A stretch of 64,000 nucleotides of DNA from Rhodanobacteraceae bacterium (GTDB lineage Bacteria > Pseudomonadota > Gammaproteobacteria > Xanthomonadales > Rhodanobacteraceae), in contig JAEUPP010000039.1 of assembly GCA_016790075.1 (NCBI GenBank), forward strand, positions 186,001 to 250,000. Direction: 5' to 3'. The notes under the pieces were generated by a model. It saw only the letters and a program-made list of their open reading frames with translations, did no database searches and was not told the origin of the DNA. Numbering within the stretch: position 1 is the first letter of the stretch; every line of letters begins with the position of its first letter. The translations under genes were made by a program, and so were the position numbers. Below, piece after piece: positions 8,636-19,165 of the stretch.

Positions 8636-8674
8636 ACCACGCCTCCGAATCTGGCCGGGGATGCGTGGTGATCA
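8631..8674 (+). promoter_or_regulatory. Alternative hairpin of the riboswitch expression platform
   Basis: A perfect 12-bp stem, TGATCACCACGC (8631-8642) with GCGTGGTGATCA (8663-8674). Its 5' strand contains the P1 3' strand (8631-8635), so aptamer and hairpin exclude each other. It lacks a U-run, so control by anti-termination versus access to the ribosome site or Rho is open. Mn2+ binding would be expected to free downstream expression. Confidence 0.7.
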
Positions 8675-8702
8675 ATCGTCCGCCTCCGGCCTGGGAACCC
8701 TC

Positions 8703-9281
8703 ATGCAATCACTGCTCGTCTCCACCGGAGTTGTCGCGCTGGCTGAAATCGGCGACAAGACCCAGCTCCTGGCTATCGTTCTCGCCGCCCGCTTCAGGAA
8801 CCCCACGCCGATCATTCTGGGCATCCTGGTTGCCACCCTCGTGAACCATGGCCTCGCGGGCGCGCTGGGAGCCTGGATTACCAGCGCAATCAGCCCCGAG
8901 ACTCTGCGCTGGGTACTGGGCGCATCCTTTGTCGGGATGGCGATCTGGACGTTGATACCCGACACAATCGGCGACGAGAACCCGGCGATCAGCCAGCGCC
9001 TTGGTGTTTTCGGCACCACCCTGATTACCTTCTTTCTGGCGGAAATGGGCGACAAGACCCAGATCGCGACGGTAGCGATGGCGGCCCACTACGCAGCCCC
9101 GTTGATGGTAGTGATAGGCACGACGCTGGGAATGCTGATCGCCGATGTGCCCGCTGTGTTTGTCGGCGACAGGCTGGCAAGCAAACTTCCGATGAAACTG
9201 GTGCATGTCATCGCGGCGTCGGTGTTCGCCGTGCTGGGACTGGCGACCCTGCTAGGCGCGGGTTCGGCGTTGGGTTTTTGA
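8703..9281 (+). CDS. TMEM165/GDT1 (UPF0016) family manganese exporter
   Basis: 192-aa integral membrane protein with six predicted helices in two homologous halves. Each half carries the family signature E-x-GDKT: EIGDKT at residues 15-20 and EMGDKT at 114-119, which form the cation pathway. Bacterial members (MneA-like) export Mn2+, and the upstream Mn2+ riboswitch supports this role. ATG 8703 is chosen because the first helix and motif follow at the family's spacing; the frame is open to 8661, but that ATG lies within the riboswitch hairpin. Confidence 0.9.
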   Translation: MQSLLVSTGVVALAEIGDKTQLLAIVLAARFRNPTPIILGILVATLVNHGLAGALGAWITSAISPETLRWVLGASFVGMAIWTLIPDTIGDENPAISQRLGVFGTTLITFFLAEMGDKTQIATVAMAAHYAAPLMVVIGTTLGMLIADVPAVFVGDRLASKLPMKLVHVIAASVFAVLGLATLLGAGSALGF

Positions 9282-9592
9282 GTGCGAAAGCCGGTGTGTG
9301 CCCATCGCCTGCTCCGGCATGCAACGGCATTCGCCTAGTGCCGTATCGTGCCGCCCCAGCCAGCGTGTGGCCTTGGTGCGGCCCGGCACCCGGGTGCCAT
9401 CAGCAGTCAAGACAACTTAATTATAATATTTTACAAGTGTACCAATATACATTTAACCATCGGGAAATCCGGCAACACCGCCCCGACTGCATGGCGAATG
9501 CGATCTGGCCAACCTATGCAACCCCCTGTGCAGAGGCCGAACTTGGGCCAGTCTCGCTCCGCTGATAGACTGCATTCGGTACAGCCCATCCG
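9282..9592. other. Intergenic region with an A/T-rich block before the defence island
   Basis: No gene is supported. About 9417-9460 (TTAATTATAATATTTTACAA and onward) is strikingly A/T-rich against its GC-rich surroundings. It may be an island boundary or a promoter region for the Wadjet operon. Confidence 0.4.
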
Positions 9593-9709
9593 ATGCGCTT
9601 TCAGCAGATCGATACGGGCCGCCCGGCCACCACCGAATGGATTTCCGCCGCACAGGTCGCCCAGCACCTGGGCATAGCCAAGGACATCGTGTCATCGACC
9701 GCTGTGTGA
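9593..9709 (+). pseudogene. Fragment of an excisionase-type helix-turn-helix protein
   Basis: 38 codons ending at TGA 9707-9709. The segment EWISAAQVAQHLGIAKDIV matches the start of MerR-like/HTH_17 excisionase domains (W-x-s-x-x-eVAehLGV-x-k-dTVYRW), but it breaks where YRW would follow, so the rest of the domain is lost. A further 31-codon frame (9712-9807) lies before jetA and resembles nothing I recognise. This probably marks mobile-element debris at the island border. Confidence 0.5.
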
Positions 9710-9816
9710 CGATGAGTATTTCGCAGGAACTGGCAAACCTGATCGATACCCCCGCCAGTTGCGGCGAGTTCCGGCAGCGTGCCACTCGCCGGTTCGGCGC
9801 CGCGTAACACCGGATC

Positions 9817-11289
9817 ATGGACCACGCCACCCTCACCACCCTGCGCGAGCGTCATCCGGCCTGGCGGCTGCTGGCCTCGCCGCATGCGCCGCTGCTGGCG
9901 AGTTTTCTGCACCGGGTGTTCGTGGCGCCGAATGTGCGTGGATTGAGCGAGGCCGATCTCACCGAAGTGCTGGAGGACGAGCTGTTCTCGCTGCGCGAAC
10001 AGCTCGGGCGTGACGCCTACCCCAAGGGCGCGCCGGACTACCTCAACGACTGGGCCGCGCCCGACAAGGGCTGGCTGCGCAAGTACTACAAGCCGGGCAC
10101 GGATGAGGCGCAGTTCGATCTCACGCCCGCAACCGAGAAAGCCATTGCCTGGCTGGTGTCGCTGACCGAGCGTCCATTCGTGGGCACGGAGTCGCGGCTG
10201 CTGACTCTGTTCGCGCTGCTGGAGCAGATCAGCGCCGGGACCGAGACCGATCCGGTCAAGCGTGTGGAGGAGCTGCGCAAGAAACGCGAGGAGATCGATG
10301 CCGAGATCGCACGTGTGCTGGCCGGCGACGTGCCGCTACTGGACGACACGGCGGTCAAGGACCGCTTCCAGCAATTCCAGCAGCTGGCGCGTGAGCTGCT
10401 GGCCGACTTCCGCGAGGTGGAGCACAACTTCCGCCTGCTCGACCGCAAGGTTCGCGAGAAGATCGCGCTGTGGGAAGGCGCCAAGGGCGCGCTGCTGGAC
10501 GAGATCATGGGCGAGCGCGATGCCATCGGCGACTCGGACCAGGGCCGCAGCTTCCGCGCCTTCTGGGACTTTCTGATGTCCAGCCGGAGGCAGGAGGAGT
10601 TGTCCGGGCGGCTGGATCGGGTGCTCGCCCTGCCTGCGGTGGCCGCACTCAGGCCGGAGCCGCGCTTGCGCCGCGTGCATCATGACTGGCTGGAAGCCGG
10701 TGAACATACCCAGCGCACAGTGGCCCAGCTGTCGCAGCAACTGCGCCGTTTTCTCGATGACCGCGCCTTTCTGGAGAACCGCCGCATTCTCGATCTGCTG
10801 CACGGCATCGAGAGCAAGGCACTGGGCCTGCGCACGGCGGCGCCGTCCGGCACGGTGATGCACATCAACGCCATGGGGGCCGACATCGAGCTGGCGCTGG
10901 AGCGGCCCCTGTTCACGCCCAGCGAAAAGCCGCGCCTGGCCGATCTGGCCGTCGTGACCGCTGAGGACGACATCGACACCGCGCGCCTGTTCGGTCAGAT
11001 CGTGATCGACAAGGCACGCCTGCGCTCGGCTATCCAGCGCGCCCTGCGCCGCCAGCCACAGATCACCCTGCGCGAATTGCTCGATGCCGAGCCGCTGCAG
11101 CAGGGCCTGGCGGAGCTGGTGGCCTATCTGGAGCTGGCCCATTCCGGCGACGTCAGCGACGACCTGGACGGCCTGCGCGCCCTGGTCGACGAAACCGTGG
11201 ACGAGCCAGTCCACTGGCAGGCCTGCAACGCCGCTGGCGAAGCGGTTACGCGCGAGGCGCACCTGCCCCGCGTGATTTTCACCCGCTGA
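9817..11289 (+). CDS. jetA: Wadjet type I component JetA (DUF3375, MukF/kleisin-like)
   Basis: 490-aa DUF3375 protein, the kleisin subunit of the JetABCD SMC-like complex that recognises closed circular plasmids and leads to their cleavage. N-terminal winged-helix-like part (HPAWRLLASPHAPLLASFL is family-typical), a central coiled-coil region rich in E/R/K (about 145-330), and a C-terminal winged-helix part. ATG at 9817. First gene of a four-gene operon in the canonical order A-B-C-D, 29 bp before jetB. The family is called from sequence features and the gene order. Confidence 0.93.
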   Translation: MDHATLTTLRERHPAWRLLASPHAPLLASFLHRVFVAPNVRGLSEADLTEVLEDELFSLREQLGRDAYPKGAPDYLNDWAAPDKGWLRKYYKPGTDEAQFDLTPATEKAIAWLVSLTERPFVGTESRLLTLFALLEQISAGTETDPVKRVEELRKKREEIDAEIARVLAGDVPLLDDTAVKDRFQQFQQLARELLADFREVEHNFRLLDRKVREKIALWEGAKGALLDEIMGERDAIGDSDQGRSFRAFWDFLMSSRRQEELSGRLDRVLALPAVAALRPEPRLRRVHHDWLEAGEHTQRTVAQLSQQLRRFLDDRAFLENRRILDLLHGIESKALGLRTAAPSGTVMHINAMGADIELALERPLFTPSEKPRLADLAVVTAEDDIDTARLFGQIVIDKARLRSAIQRALRRQPQITLRELLDAEPLQQGLAELVAYLELAHSGDVSDDLDGLRALVDETVDEPVHWQACNAAGEAVTREAHLPRVIFTR

Positions 11290-11318
11290 CCTGCGCCGAC
11301 GGCCAGAGAAACGAGACG

Positions 11319-12011
11319 ATGAACGATACACGGCACGAAAACGATGCGCTGGAAGCCCAGCCCAGTACGGCTCCCGCGGTGCCCGAGCTGTCGCAGCTCC
11401 TGGTGCATCTGCTCAAGGGCGTGCTCTACCGCGAGGACGACGAGCGCCTGTGGGCCAGCCTGCTGCGCCTGCAGGTGCGGGTCCGGGAGCAGGCGGCGGT
11501 GCTACTGCTGGACCTGATACTGGACGAGGCCGAGGGCTACGCCTTCCTCAAGAGCCGCCCGGACCCGGAAGACTCCGAGCGAACACCCCGCCTGCCCCGG
11601 CTGGTCGCACGCCGGCCGCTGTCCTATCCGGTCAGTCTGATGCTGGCGCTGCTGAGAAAGCGCATGGCCGAGTTCGACGCCGGAGGCGGCGACACGCGGC
11701 TGGTGCTCGCGCGCGAGGAGATTGCGGAACTGATGCGGGTGTTCCTGCCCGATGGCACGAACGAGGCCCGGCTGATCGACCAGGTGGACGCGACGATCAG
11801 CAAGGTCGCCGACCTGGGCTTTCTGCGCCGGCTCAAGCCCGCCGCCGGCACGGGGCAGGACCGGGGCCACTACGAGGTGCGGCGCATCCTGAAAGCCTTT
11901 GTCGACGCCCAATGGCTGGCGGAGTTCGACGCGCGGCTGGAGGGCTACCGCACGGCGCCGTCGGGTGCTGCGGGCGAACGCGGCGCGGCGCGGGAGGCGG
12001 CTGATGCGTGA
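11319..12011 (+). CDS. jetB: Wadjet type I component JetB (DUF4194, MukE/KITE-like)
   Basis: 230-aa DUF4194 protein corresponding to the KITE subunit (MukE-like) of the Wadjet complex. Features: [19 protein letters not shown] near the N-terminus, [19 protein letters not shown] in the middle, and [19 protein letters not shown] near the end. A low-complexity Ala/Gly/Glu tail follows. It starts with ATG 11319 after GAAACGAGACG and overlaps jetC by 8 nt, so expression is coupled. Confidence 0.92.
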   Translation: MNDTRHENDALEAQPSTAPAVPELSQLLVHLLKGVLYREDDERLWASLLRLQVRVREQAAVLLLDLILDEAEGYAFLKSRPDPEDSERTPRLPRLVARRPLSYPVSLMLALLRKRMAEFDAGGGDTRLVLAREEIAELMRVFLPDGTNEARLIDQVDATISKVADLGFLRRLKPAAGTGQDRGHYEVRRILKAFVDAQWLAEFDARLEGYRTAPSGAAGERGAAREAADA

Positions 12012-15000
12012 AGCGCCGACACTCGGCCTGGATTTCGTGGCCGATGACAGCCGGGTGGGTTTCCGCCTGCAGCGGCTGGAAGTGCTGAACTGGGGCACCT
12101 TCGACCGGCGCGTCTGGCGCTACGAGCTCGACGGGCGCAATGGCCTGCTGACCGGCGACATAGGCTCGGGCAAGTCGACCCTGGTCGACGCCGTCACCAC
12201 CTTGCTGGTGCCCGCGCATCGCGTGGCCTACAACAAGGCAGCCGGGGCCGATGCACGCGAGCGTTCCCTGCGTTCCTACGTGCTTGGCCACTACAAGAGC
12301 GAGCGCAATGAAGTCACCGGCAGCGCACGCCCGGTGGCGCTGCGCGATGCCTCCAGTTACTCGGTCATCCTCGGCGTGTTCCGCAACGAGGGATATGACC
12401 AGGCCGTGACCCTGGCCCAGGTCTTCTGGCTGAAGGACCCGCACGGCCAGCCCGCGCGCCTGTTCGTCGCGGCCGAGCGCGCCCTGAGCATCGCCGGCGA
12501 CTTCAGCGGCTTCGGCAGCGACCTCAGCGGACTGCGCAAGAAGCTGCGCGGCGCGGGCGGCGAGCTGTTCGACAGCTTCCCGCCCTACGGGGCCTGGTTC
12601 CGCCGCCGGTTCGGCATCGAACACGAACAGGCCCTGGAGCTGTTCCACCAGACCGTTTCGATGAAGTCGGTGGGCAATCTCACCGACTTCGTGCGCAGCC
12701 ATATGCTGGAGCCGTTCGATGTGGGCAGCCGCATCGAGGCATTGATCCGCCACTTCGACGACCTCGACCGCGCCCACCAGGCCGTGCTCAAGGCCAAGCG
12801 CCAGGTCGAGCTGCTGGCGCCGCTGGTCGAGGACGGCCAGCGCCATCTGGCGCTGGCCACGGAAATCCAGGGCTGGCGCGGCGGGCGTGATGCGCTGCGG
12901 CCGTATTTCGCCCGGCTCAAGGGTGAGTTGCTGGACCGCCGCCTCGCCCTGCTGGAGGAAGAGGCCACCCGGCTGGACCACCAGATCCAGCGTCTGGACA
13001 CGCAGCGGGATAACGAACGCGGCGAAATCGCCAAGCTGGAGCGCGACCTGCGCGACAACGGCGGCAACCGGCTGGAGGAGCTGAGCGCCGAGATCCGGCG
13101 CCTGGAACTGGAGAAGACCCAGCGCCAGCACAAGGCAGGCCGCCACACGGAACTGCTTGGGCGTATCGACGAAGCACCGCCGGCTGACGAAGGCGCCTTC
13201 GTCGCCCAGCAGCAGGCCATCGCCAACCGCGCCGAAGGGCTGCGCGAGCACATCGCCGACCTGGTCAACCGCGAGCGCGAGGAAGACTTCGCCTTCCGCA
13301 AAGGCCGTGAAGAACACGCCGCCCTGTCCGACGAGATCGACAGCCTGCAGCGGCGCAAGAGCAACATCGACGGCGCCCAGGTCCGCATCCGCGACGCGCT
13401 GTGCGCCGCACTGTCGATTGACGAGGACGAACTGCCCTTCGCGGGCGAACTCATCCAGGTGCGCGCGGAAGAACGCGACTGGGAAGGCGCCGCCGAACGG
13501 CTGCTGCGCGGCTTCGGCCTTGCGCTGCTGGTCCCGGAAACGCATTACAAGGCCGTTGCCGAGTGGGTGGACCGGCAGCATCTGGGCGCCCGGCTGGTGT
13601 ACTTCCACGTGCGTCCGCGCAAGACCGTGCAGGGCGCAGCGCTGCATCCGCACTCGCTGCTGCGCAAGCTCGTCATCAAGCCGGATTCGCCGCACTACGA
13701 GTGGCTGGAGCAGGAGCTGCGCCAACGCTTTGACGTGGCCTGCTGCGATACGGGCGAGCAGTTCCGCCGCGAGGCCCGCGCCATCACCCGCGCCGGTCAG
13801 ATCAAGGACCCGTCGGGCCGCCACGAGAAAGACGATCGCAGCCGCATCGGCGACCGCAGCCGCTACGTGCTTGGCTGGAGCAACGCCGACAAGCTGCGCG
13901 CCCTGCGCGACCAGCGCGAGCGCCTGGAGGCCAAGCTGGCCGAGCTGGGCCAGCGCATGGCCGAGCTCAAGCAGGCGCATCAGGAACTGGAAGGCCGCCT
14001 GGTGACACTGGCCCGGCTGGAGGAATTTACGCGCTTCGCAGACATCGACTGGATGAGCCTGGCGCGCGATATCGCGGGGCTGGTCGATGAACGTTCACGG
14101 CTGGAAGCCGCCTCGAACACACTGCAGGAACTGGCGCGCCAATTGAAGGCGGTGCAGCAACGCCTGGCCGAAACCGAGAGCAAGCGCGCCGAGGCGCTGG
14201 GCAAGCGCGGCGAGGCAAGAGCCAAGCGCAGCGCCGCACAGGAACTGCGCGACCAGGTCAGCGCCATCATCGAGGCGGCGCCGCTCGATCTGGCCCGCAC
14301 GGCACGCCTGGACGGCTGGCGCGCCGAGGCGCTAGGCGAACACCAGCTGTCGGTGGAGTCCTGCGACAACCGCGAACAGGAGGTGCGCAAGTGGCTGCAG
14401 GAACGCATCGACGCCGAGGACAAGCGCCTGGCGCGTCTGTCCGAGCGCATCGTCAATGCCATGCGCGGCTTCAAGGAAGAATTCAAGGCCGAGACGGTCG
14501 AGATGGACGTGAGCCTGGCCGCACTAGCGGAATACGAGCGGCTGCTCGCCGGCCTCAGGAGCGACGACCTGCCGCGCTTCGAGGCGCGTTTCAAGGAGCT
14601 GCTCAACGTCAACACCATCAACGAGATCGCCAACTTCAACGCCCAGCTGGCGCGCGAGCGGGAGACCATCCGCGAGCGGGTCGACTTCATCAACCAGTCG
14701 CTTGAGGCCATCGACTACAACCCGGGCCGCTTTATCAAGCTGGTGGCGCAGCCCAGCCCGGATGCCGAGATCCGCGATTTCCAGCAGGACCTGCGTGCCT
14801 GTACCGAGGGGGCGCTGACCGGCTCGGCCGATGAGCAGTATTCGGAAGCCAAGTTCCTGCAGGTCAAGGCCATCATCGACCGCTTCCGCGGCCGTGAAGG
14901 GCTGGCCGACGCCGACCGGCGCTGGACGGTCAAGGTCACCGACGTACGCAACGGGTTCCTGTTTTCGGCCAGCGAGCGCTGGCGCGCCGACGGCGCCGAA

Positions 15001-15393
15001 CACGAGCACTACTCGGACTCCGGCGGCAAGTCCGGCGGGCAGAAGGAAAAGCTGGCCTATACCGTGCTCGCCGCAAGCCTGGCCTACCAGTTCGGGCTGG
15101 AATGGGGCGCCGTGCGCTCGCGTTCATTCCGCTTCGTGGTCATCGATGAAGCCTTCGGGCGCGGCTCGGACGAATCGGCCCAGTATGGGCTGCGCCTGTT
15201 CCAGCAGCTCAACCTGCAGCTGCTGATCATCACGCCGCTGCAGAAGATCCACATCATCGAGCCCTTCGTGGCCAGTGTCGGTTTCGTGCACAACGAGGGC
15301 GGCCGGGACTCACGGCTGCGCTGCCTGTCGATAGCGGAATACCGCGCGCAGAAGGCCGCGGGAAATGCACCCGACGGCAGCACGCCCGCATGA
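12004..15393 (+). CDS. jetC: Wadjet type I ATPase JetC (SMC/MukB-like)
   Basis: 1129-aa SMC-like motor. Walker [11 protein letters not shown] is at residues 51-60, then two long coiled-coil arms (about 330-480 and 640-860) around a central hinge-like domain with the [15 protein letters not shown] segment. Near the C-terminus are the ABC signature ([10 protein letters not shown]) and Walker B ([13 protein letters not shown]). It extrudes DNA loops to sense small circular DNA. ATG 12004 is chosen: it overlaps the jetB end and begins the conserved head domain, whereas the open frame further upstream lies inside jetB. It overlaps jetD by 4 nt (ATGA). Confidence 0.95.
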   Translation: MREAPTLGLDFVADDSRVGFRLQRLEVLNWGTFDRRVWRYELDGRNGLLTGDIGSGKSTLVDAVTTLLVPAHRVAYNKAAGADARERSLRSYVLGHYKSERNEVTGSARPVALRDASSYSVILGVFRNEGYDQAVTLAQVFWLKDPHGQPARLFVAAERALSIAGDFSGFGSDLSGLRKKLRGAGGELFDSFPPYGAWFRRRFGIEHEQALELFHQTVSMKSVGNLTDFVRSHMLEPFDVGSRIEALIRHFDDLDRAHQAVLKAKRQVELLAPLVEDGQRHLALATEIQGWRGGRDALRPYFARLKGELLDRRLALLEEEATRLDHQIQRLDTQRDNERGEIAKLERDLRDNGGNRLEELSAEIRRLELEKTQRQHKAGRHTELLGRIDEAPPADEGAFVAQQQAIANRAEGLREHIADLVNREREEDFAFRKGREEHAALSDEIDSLQRRKSNIDGAQVRIRDALCAALSIDEDELPFAGELIQVRAEERDWEGAAERLLRGFGLALLVPETHYKAVAEWVDRQHLGARLVYFHVRPRKTVQGAALHPHSLLRKLVIKPDSPHYEWLEQELRQRFDVACCDTGEQFRREARAITRAGQIKDPSGRHEKDDRSRIGDRSRYVLGWSNADKLRALRDQRERLEAKLAELGQRMAELKQAHQELEGRLVTLARLEEFTRFADIDWMSLARDIAGLVDERSRLEAASNTLQELARQLKAVQQRLAETESKRAEALGKRGEARAKRSAAQELRDQVSAIIEAAPLDLARTARLDGWRAEALGEHQLSVESCDNREQEVRKWLQERIDAEDKRLARLSERIVNAMRGFKEEFKAETVEMDVSLAALAEYERLLAGLRSDDLPRFEARFKELLNVNTINEIANFNAQLARERETIRERVDFINQSLEAIDYNPGRFIKLVAQPSPDAEIRDFQQDLRACTEGALTGSADEQYSEAKFLQVKAIIDRFRGREGLADADRRWTVKVTDVRNGFLFSASERWRADGAEHEHYSDSGGKSGGQKEKLAYTVLAASLAYQFGLEWGAVRSRSFRFVVIDEAFGRGSDESAQYGLRLFQQLNLQLLIITPLQKIHIIEPFVASVGFVHNEGGRDSRLRCLSIAEYRAQKAAGNAPDGSTPA

Positions 15394-16568
15394 GCTGGAC
15401 CACGCCAACCGACCTGCACGCCCAGGTCCAGCGCTTGTGGGACCGCGGCGACCTGCTGCGCGCCGCCGTGTCGGATGCGCTTTCCTGGCCGCTGCGCCTG
15501 AGCCTGAAGGCACCCAGTGCCGCAGACCTGGCCGATCGCTTCGAGGCTGCACGCGACTGGGTGCGCACCCTCACCGGCACCGCGCACATCCGCATCGAAT
15601 GGCGCGAGTGGAACCACCGCGTGCTGGGTACGCAGCAGCTTCCCGCGGCGGTCTGGCTGGACAGCCTGCCTAACGCCCTGGCCCTGATCGGCAAGACGCG
15701 CCCGGCGCAGCGTTTCACGGCCTTGTGGCAGCAGACGGCCGCCAAGCAGCCGGCGCTGCTGGCCTGGCTGTCCAGGCGCCCGCTAACGGCGCTGGACCTG
15801 GCCGATCGCTGGGATCTGCTGCTGGCCGTCGTCACCTGGCTGCAGACCCATCCGCGGCCCGGAATCTACCTGCGCCAGGTCGACGCCCCCGGCGTGGACA
15901 GCAAGTTCATCGAGACCCACCGCGGCGTGCTGACTGAGCTGCTGGACCTGGCCTTGCCGCCCGGGGCGGTCGAGCCTGCGGCCACGGGTGTGGCGCAATT
16001 CACTCGCCGCTTCGGCCTCCGCGACAAACCCGTACGGATCCGCTTTCGTCTGCTCGACCCGTCGCTGCCCAGCCTGCAGGGCTGCGCCGGACTGCCCGAC
16101 ATCACACTGGACGCAGAAAGTTTTGCCAGCCTGGCGCTGCCGCTGGAGCGCGTGTTCATCACCGAGAACGAAGCCAATTTCCTCGCCTTCCCGGCGGCCT
16201 CCCATGCCATCGTCGTGTTCGGCTCGGGCTACGGCTGGGATGCCCTGGCGCGCGCCGTGTGGCTGCATCATTGCCGGCTGTACTACTGGGGCGATATCGA
16301 CACCCACGGCTTCGCCATCCTCGACCAGCTGCGTGTCCACTTCCCGCAGGTACGTTCCTTCCTGATGGACCGGGAAACACTGCTGGCGCACCGCCTGCAC
16401 TGGAACGAGGAAACCAGGCCGGCACGCCAGGACCTGCCTCGCCTCACCACGGAAGAAACAGCCGTCTATGACGACCTTCGCTTTGACCGGCTCCAGCCGC
16501 AGCTGCGGCTGGAGCAGGAGCGTGTCGGTTTCGACTGGCTGAGTGCGCAGGTGGATGGTCTTGCCTGA
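15390..16568 (+). CDS. jetD: Wadjet type I nuclease JetD (DUF3322/DUF2220, Toprim-like)
   Basis: 392 aa. The N-terminal DUF3322 part is followed by a C-terminal DUF2220 topoisomerase VI/Toprim-like domain with the acidic motifs [14 protein letters not shown] (conserved Glu) and [18 protein letters not shown] (DxD). These are the metal-binding residues needed for plasmid cleavage. The start overlaps the jetC stop (ATGA at 15390). With jetABC this makes a complete, intact-looking type I Wadjet system with no frameshift. Confidence 0.94.
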   Translation: MSWTTPTDLHAQVQRLWDRGDLLRAAVSDALSWPLRLSLKAPSAADLADRFEAARDWVRTLTGTAHIRIEWREWNHRVLGTQQLPAAVWLDSLPNALALIGKTRPAQRFTALWQQTAAKQPALLAWLSRRPLTALDLADRWDLLLAVVTWLQTHPRPGIYLRQVDAPGVDSKFIETHRGVLTELLDLALPPGAVEPAATGVAQFTRRFGLRDKPVRIRFRLLDPSLPSLQGCAGLPDITLDAESFASLALPLERVFITENEANFLAFPAASHAIVVFGSGYGWDALARAVWLHHCRLYYWGDIDTHGFAILDQLRVHFPQVRSFLMDRETLLAHRLHWNEETRPARQDLPRLTTEETAVYDDLRFDRLQPQLRLEQERVGFDWLSAQVDGLA

Positions 16569-16632
16569 GCCACCATTCGCGCTCAACCTGGTGTAAAAAA
16601 TCCCATTTGATCAATCCTCAGGATTCCGCGCC

Positions 16633-19152
16633 ATGAGTGATTTCCAAGCGCAGTACGCCCTCTGGGACGAATTCCTGAAACTCTGGCCGGTTTCTCGGCT
16701 GGCCACGATGAGCTTGAGCGAATACAGCCAGGCCGGTTCGCGCGAAAGCTTTACCTACTGGATCGAATCGCGCCTGGACCAGTTGGGCAGCATCTGGGGC
16801 GGCTCGGCGTTCAAATTCGGCGTGTACTCGCGCAAAGCCAGTGAAGAAAAATCCTCGGACGCCGGGCTGCGCTATTCCGATACCCATGCCTGGTACGCGT
16901 CCCTGGGCGCTACGGCGGACGAGGCCTTTGCCAAGGTCCGCGCTCATGTCGTCCAGGTCGCGACCCTGGCGGCGCAGAACAATGTGGACGGCATCGACGC
17001 ATTCGACCAGCTGGGTGATGCGTTCAAGTGGAAAATTGCCTTTCACTACCAGAATCGGCAGGCGCCGGCCATCATCGATATCTTCAAGCGCGCGCCGCTC
17101 GCGGCCTATCTGGGCACCGACACTGACCTGTCCATGGCGACGCTGCACAAGGCCGTGCTGGCGCGGCGTCCCGCCGGGCTGGGCCTGCTCGAATTCGGCC
17201 AGCAGGTCTGGGAGACCTGGAGCCGCAGGAATCTCGCGATCTGGAAACTCTCACATGGCAATCCACCGTTCAGCGACCGCGAACGCCAGGACTATCTGGA
17301 CGGCTGCTGGGCCGTCATGGGGCGTGACACGGGCAAGGACCAGGGCAGGAAATTTGCCGAGGCGCCGGTAGGCGCGCTGTTCTTTCTGTGCCACGGCAAC
17401 AGTCCACAGTGCCTGGGACGGTTCACCTCCGAGGCCATGCCCAGCGCCCGGGGCGAAGACTGGCTGCAGCGCCGCTACCAGTTGCTCCGCTCCGCACAAC
17501 GCACGGACCGCTATACCCGGCATCACAAGGGCTGGTCGCCCCAGGGCAATACGACCTTCTGGCGCGTGGCCGCCGACGATCTGCCGGAATTCGAGAGCAG
17601 CCTGCTCCGGCCTTACTTCGGCATAGGGCTTGAGGAACTGGCCACGCTGAACGAGGCTGATCTGATCGCCAATGCGAGCAGCGAACGGCCATCGGCTGTG
17701 TCTACCGCCTCACCCACCCCCGTCACCACCACTGCCCGCAAACCGCCGGTACCAGCCCTCAACCGCATCTACTACGGCCCGCCCGGCACCGGCAAGACTT
17801 ACGCGCTGAAACGGCTGCTGCAACGTGACTATGCACGCCCGGCGCAGACGCTTTCCGTGGAGGACTGGCGGCAGCAGCTCATTGTGGAAAAAGTAGCATC
17901 GTTGAAATGGTGGGAAGGCGTGGCGGCGGCGCTATATCAGCTCGGCCGCAAAGCCACGGTGACCGAACTCGTGGCCCATCCCTATATTCAGGCGATCGCA
18001 GCTGCCAAGGGACGTAGCAACGGCATCCGGGCCACGCTCTGGGGAACCTTGCAAAATCACACCGTGCGCGAATCGGTCACGGTCAATCTGAGCCAGCGTC
18101 AGGCGCCGGCCGTTTTCGACAAGGGCAGTGGCTCGGTCTGGCAGTTTGCGGGCGACTGGCAGGAAGCCTGTGCCGACCTGATCGACCTGGTCGACCGGAT
18201 CGAACATGGTCCGCAGGATTCCACAAGCCCGCCGCGCTATCGCTTTGTTACCTTCCACCAATCCTTTGGCTACGAAGAATTCGTCGAAGGCCTGCGGCCC
18301 GTACTCACTGGCGATGCCGAACTCGGCGAAGTGGCCTATGAAATCCGTTCCGGGGTTTTCAAGGAACTGTGCCGCCTGGCGCGGCAAGCCCCAGACCAGC
18401 GCTTCGCCATGGTCATCGACGAGATCAACCGCGGCAATGTCAGCAAGATATTCGGCGAGCTGATCACCCTGATCGAGGCGGACAAGCGCGATCCGCTGGA
18501 CGGCAGCCCGCCGCCGGCCGAAGTCACGCTGGCCTACTCCGGTGAAAAGTTCTCGGTGCCGGCCAATGTCGACATCATCGGCAGCATGAACACGGCCGAC
18601 CGTTCGCTGGCGCTATTGGATACAGCCTTGCGCCGCCGCTTCGAGTTCGTCGCCCTGCTGCCCGATACCCGCGCCGAAAAAGACCCGGCCGACCCCGACA
18701 GCGCGCCGCTGGCGGGGCTGGTGGTGAGCATGGACGCGGCAGTCATTGACATCCGCCTGCTGCTGCAGCGGATCAACGAACGCATAACCGCGTTGTATGA
18801 CCGGGATCACACCCTGGGCCATGCCTATTTCACCGGCCTGAGCCGCTTCGATGATGGCCCCGCACGTTTCAGCGAGCTCTCCGCACTGTTCCGCAAACGG
18901 GTTATTCCACTATTGGAAGAGTACTTTTTTGAAGACTGGCGCAAGATCCATCTGGTTCTGGGCGACAACCAGAAGCGCGACCCGGCGCTGCGGTTCATCC
19001 TTGAAAATGAAGAACACGCACAGGGGCTGAATGCCCTGTTCGGCCCCGACTCCGAACTGGACAGCTACGCCATCCCGCGGCGTTATGCCATGCAGGAGAC
19101 TGCGTTCTCCGCGCCGCTGGCCTATATCGGCATCTATCAGACGCTGGCCTGA
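16633..19152 (+). CDS. mcrB: McrB-type GTPase/AAA+ motor of a McrBC modification-dependent restriction system
   Basis: 839 aa. The AAA+ domain has Walker A YYGPPGTGKT at about residue 380, FVTFHQSFGYEEFVEGLRP, Walker B AMVIDEINRG at about 592 and the McrB signature SMNTADRSLALLDTALRRRF at about 650. The 370-residue N-terminal half should read the DNA modification. Its segment from IWKLSHG (about residue 207) through QGNTTFWRV looks like an EVE/PUA-type base-flipping domain, by resemblance only. ATG 16633, 64 bp after jetD on the same strand; mcrC follows at once. It restricts DNA carrying modified cytosine or a related mark; the exact base is unknown. Confidence 0.9.
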   Translation: MSDFQAQYALWDEFLKLWPVSRLATMSLSEYSQAGSRESFTYWIESRLDQLGSIWGGSAFKFGVYSRKASEEKSSDAGLRYSDTHAWYASLGATADEAFAKVRAHVVQVATLAAQNNVDGIDAFDQLGDAFKWKIAFHYQNRQAPAIIDIFKRAPLAAYLGTDTDLSMATLHKAVLARRPAGLGLLEFGQQVWETWSRRNLAIWKLSHGNPPFSDRERQDYLDGCWAVMGRDTGKDQGRKFAEAPVGALFFLCHGNSPQCLGRFTSEAMPSARGEDWLQRRYQLLRSAQRTDRYTRHHKGWSPQGNTTFWRVAADDLPEFESSLLRPYFGIGLEELATLNEADLIANASSERPSAVSTASPTPVTTTARKPPVPALNRIYYGPPGTGKTYALKRLLQRDYARPAQTLSVEDWRQQLIVEKVASLKWWEGVAAALYQLGRKATVTELVAHPYIQAIAAAKGRSNGIRATLWGTLQNHTVRESVTVNLSQRQAPAVFDKGSGSVWQFAGDWQEACADLIDLVDRIEHGPQDSTSPPRYRFVTFHQSFGYEEFVEGLRPVLTGDAELGEVAYEIRSGVFKELCRLARQAPDQRFAMVIDEINRGNVSKIFGELITLIEADKRDPLDGSPPPAEVTLAYSGEKFSVPANVDIIGSMNTADRSLALLDTALRRRFEFVALLPDTRAEKDPADPDSAPLAGLVVSMDAAVIDIRLLLQRINERITALYDRDHTLGHAYFTGLSRFDDGPARFSELSALFRKRVIPLLEEYFFEDWRKIHLVLGDNQKRDPALRFILENEEHAQGLNALFGPDSELDSYAIPRRYAMQETAFSAPLAYIGIYQTLA

Positions 19153-19165
19153 GGTGCGCCGGCCG

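Noticed and set aside
8661-8702. An earlier ATG for the GDT1 exporter
   Set aside because: It lies inside the riboswitch hairpin and adds residues unlike the family N-terminus; ATG 8703 fits.
9712-9807. 31-codon frame before jetA
   Set aside because: No similarity, no clear ribosome site; kept only as part of the border debris.
11899-12003. An earlier in-frame start for jetC
   Set aside because: It lies within jetB; the conserved head domain begins after ATG 12004.
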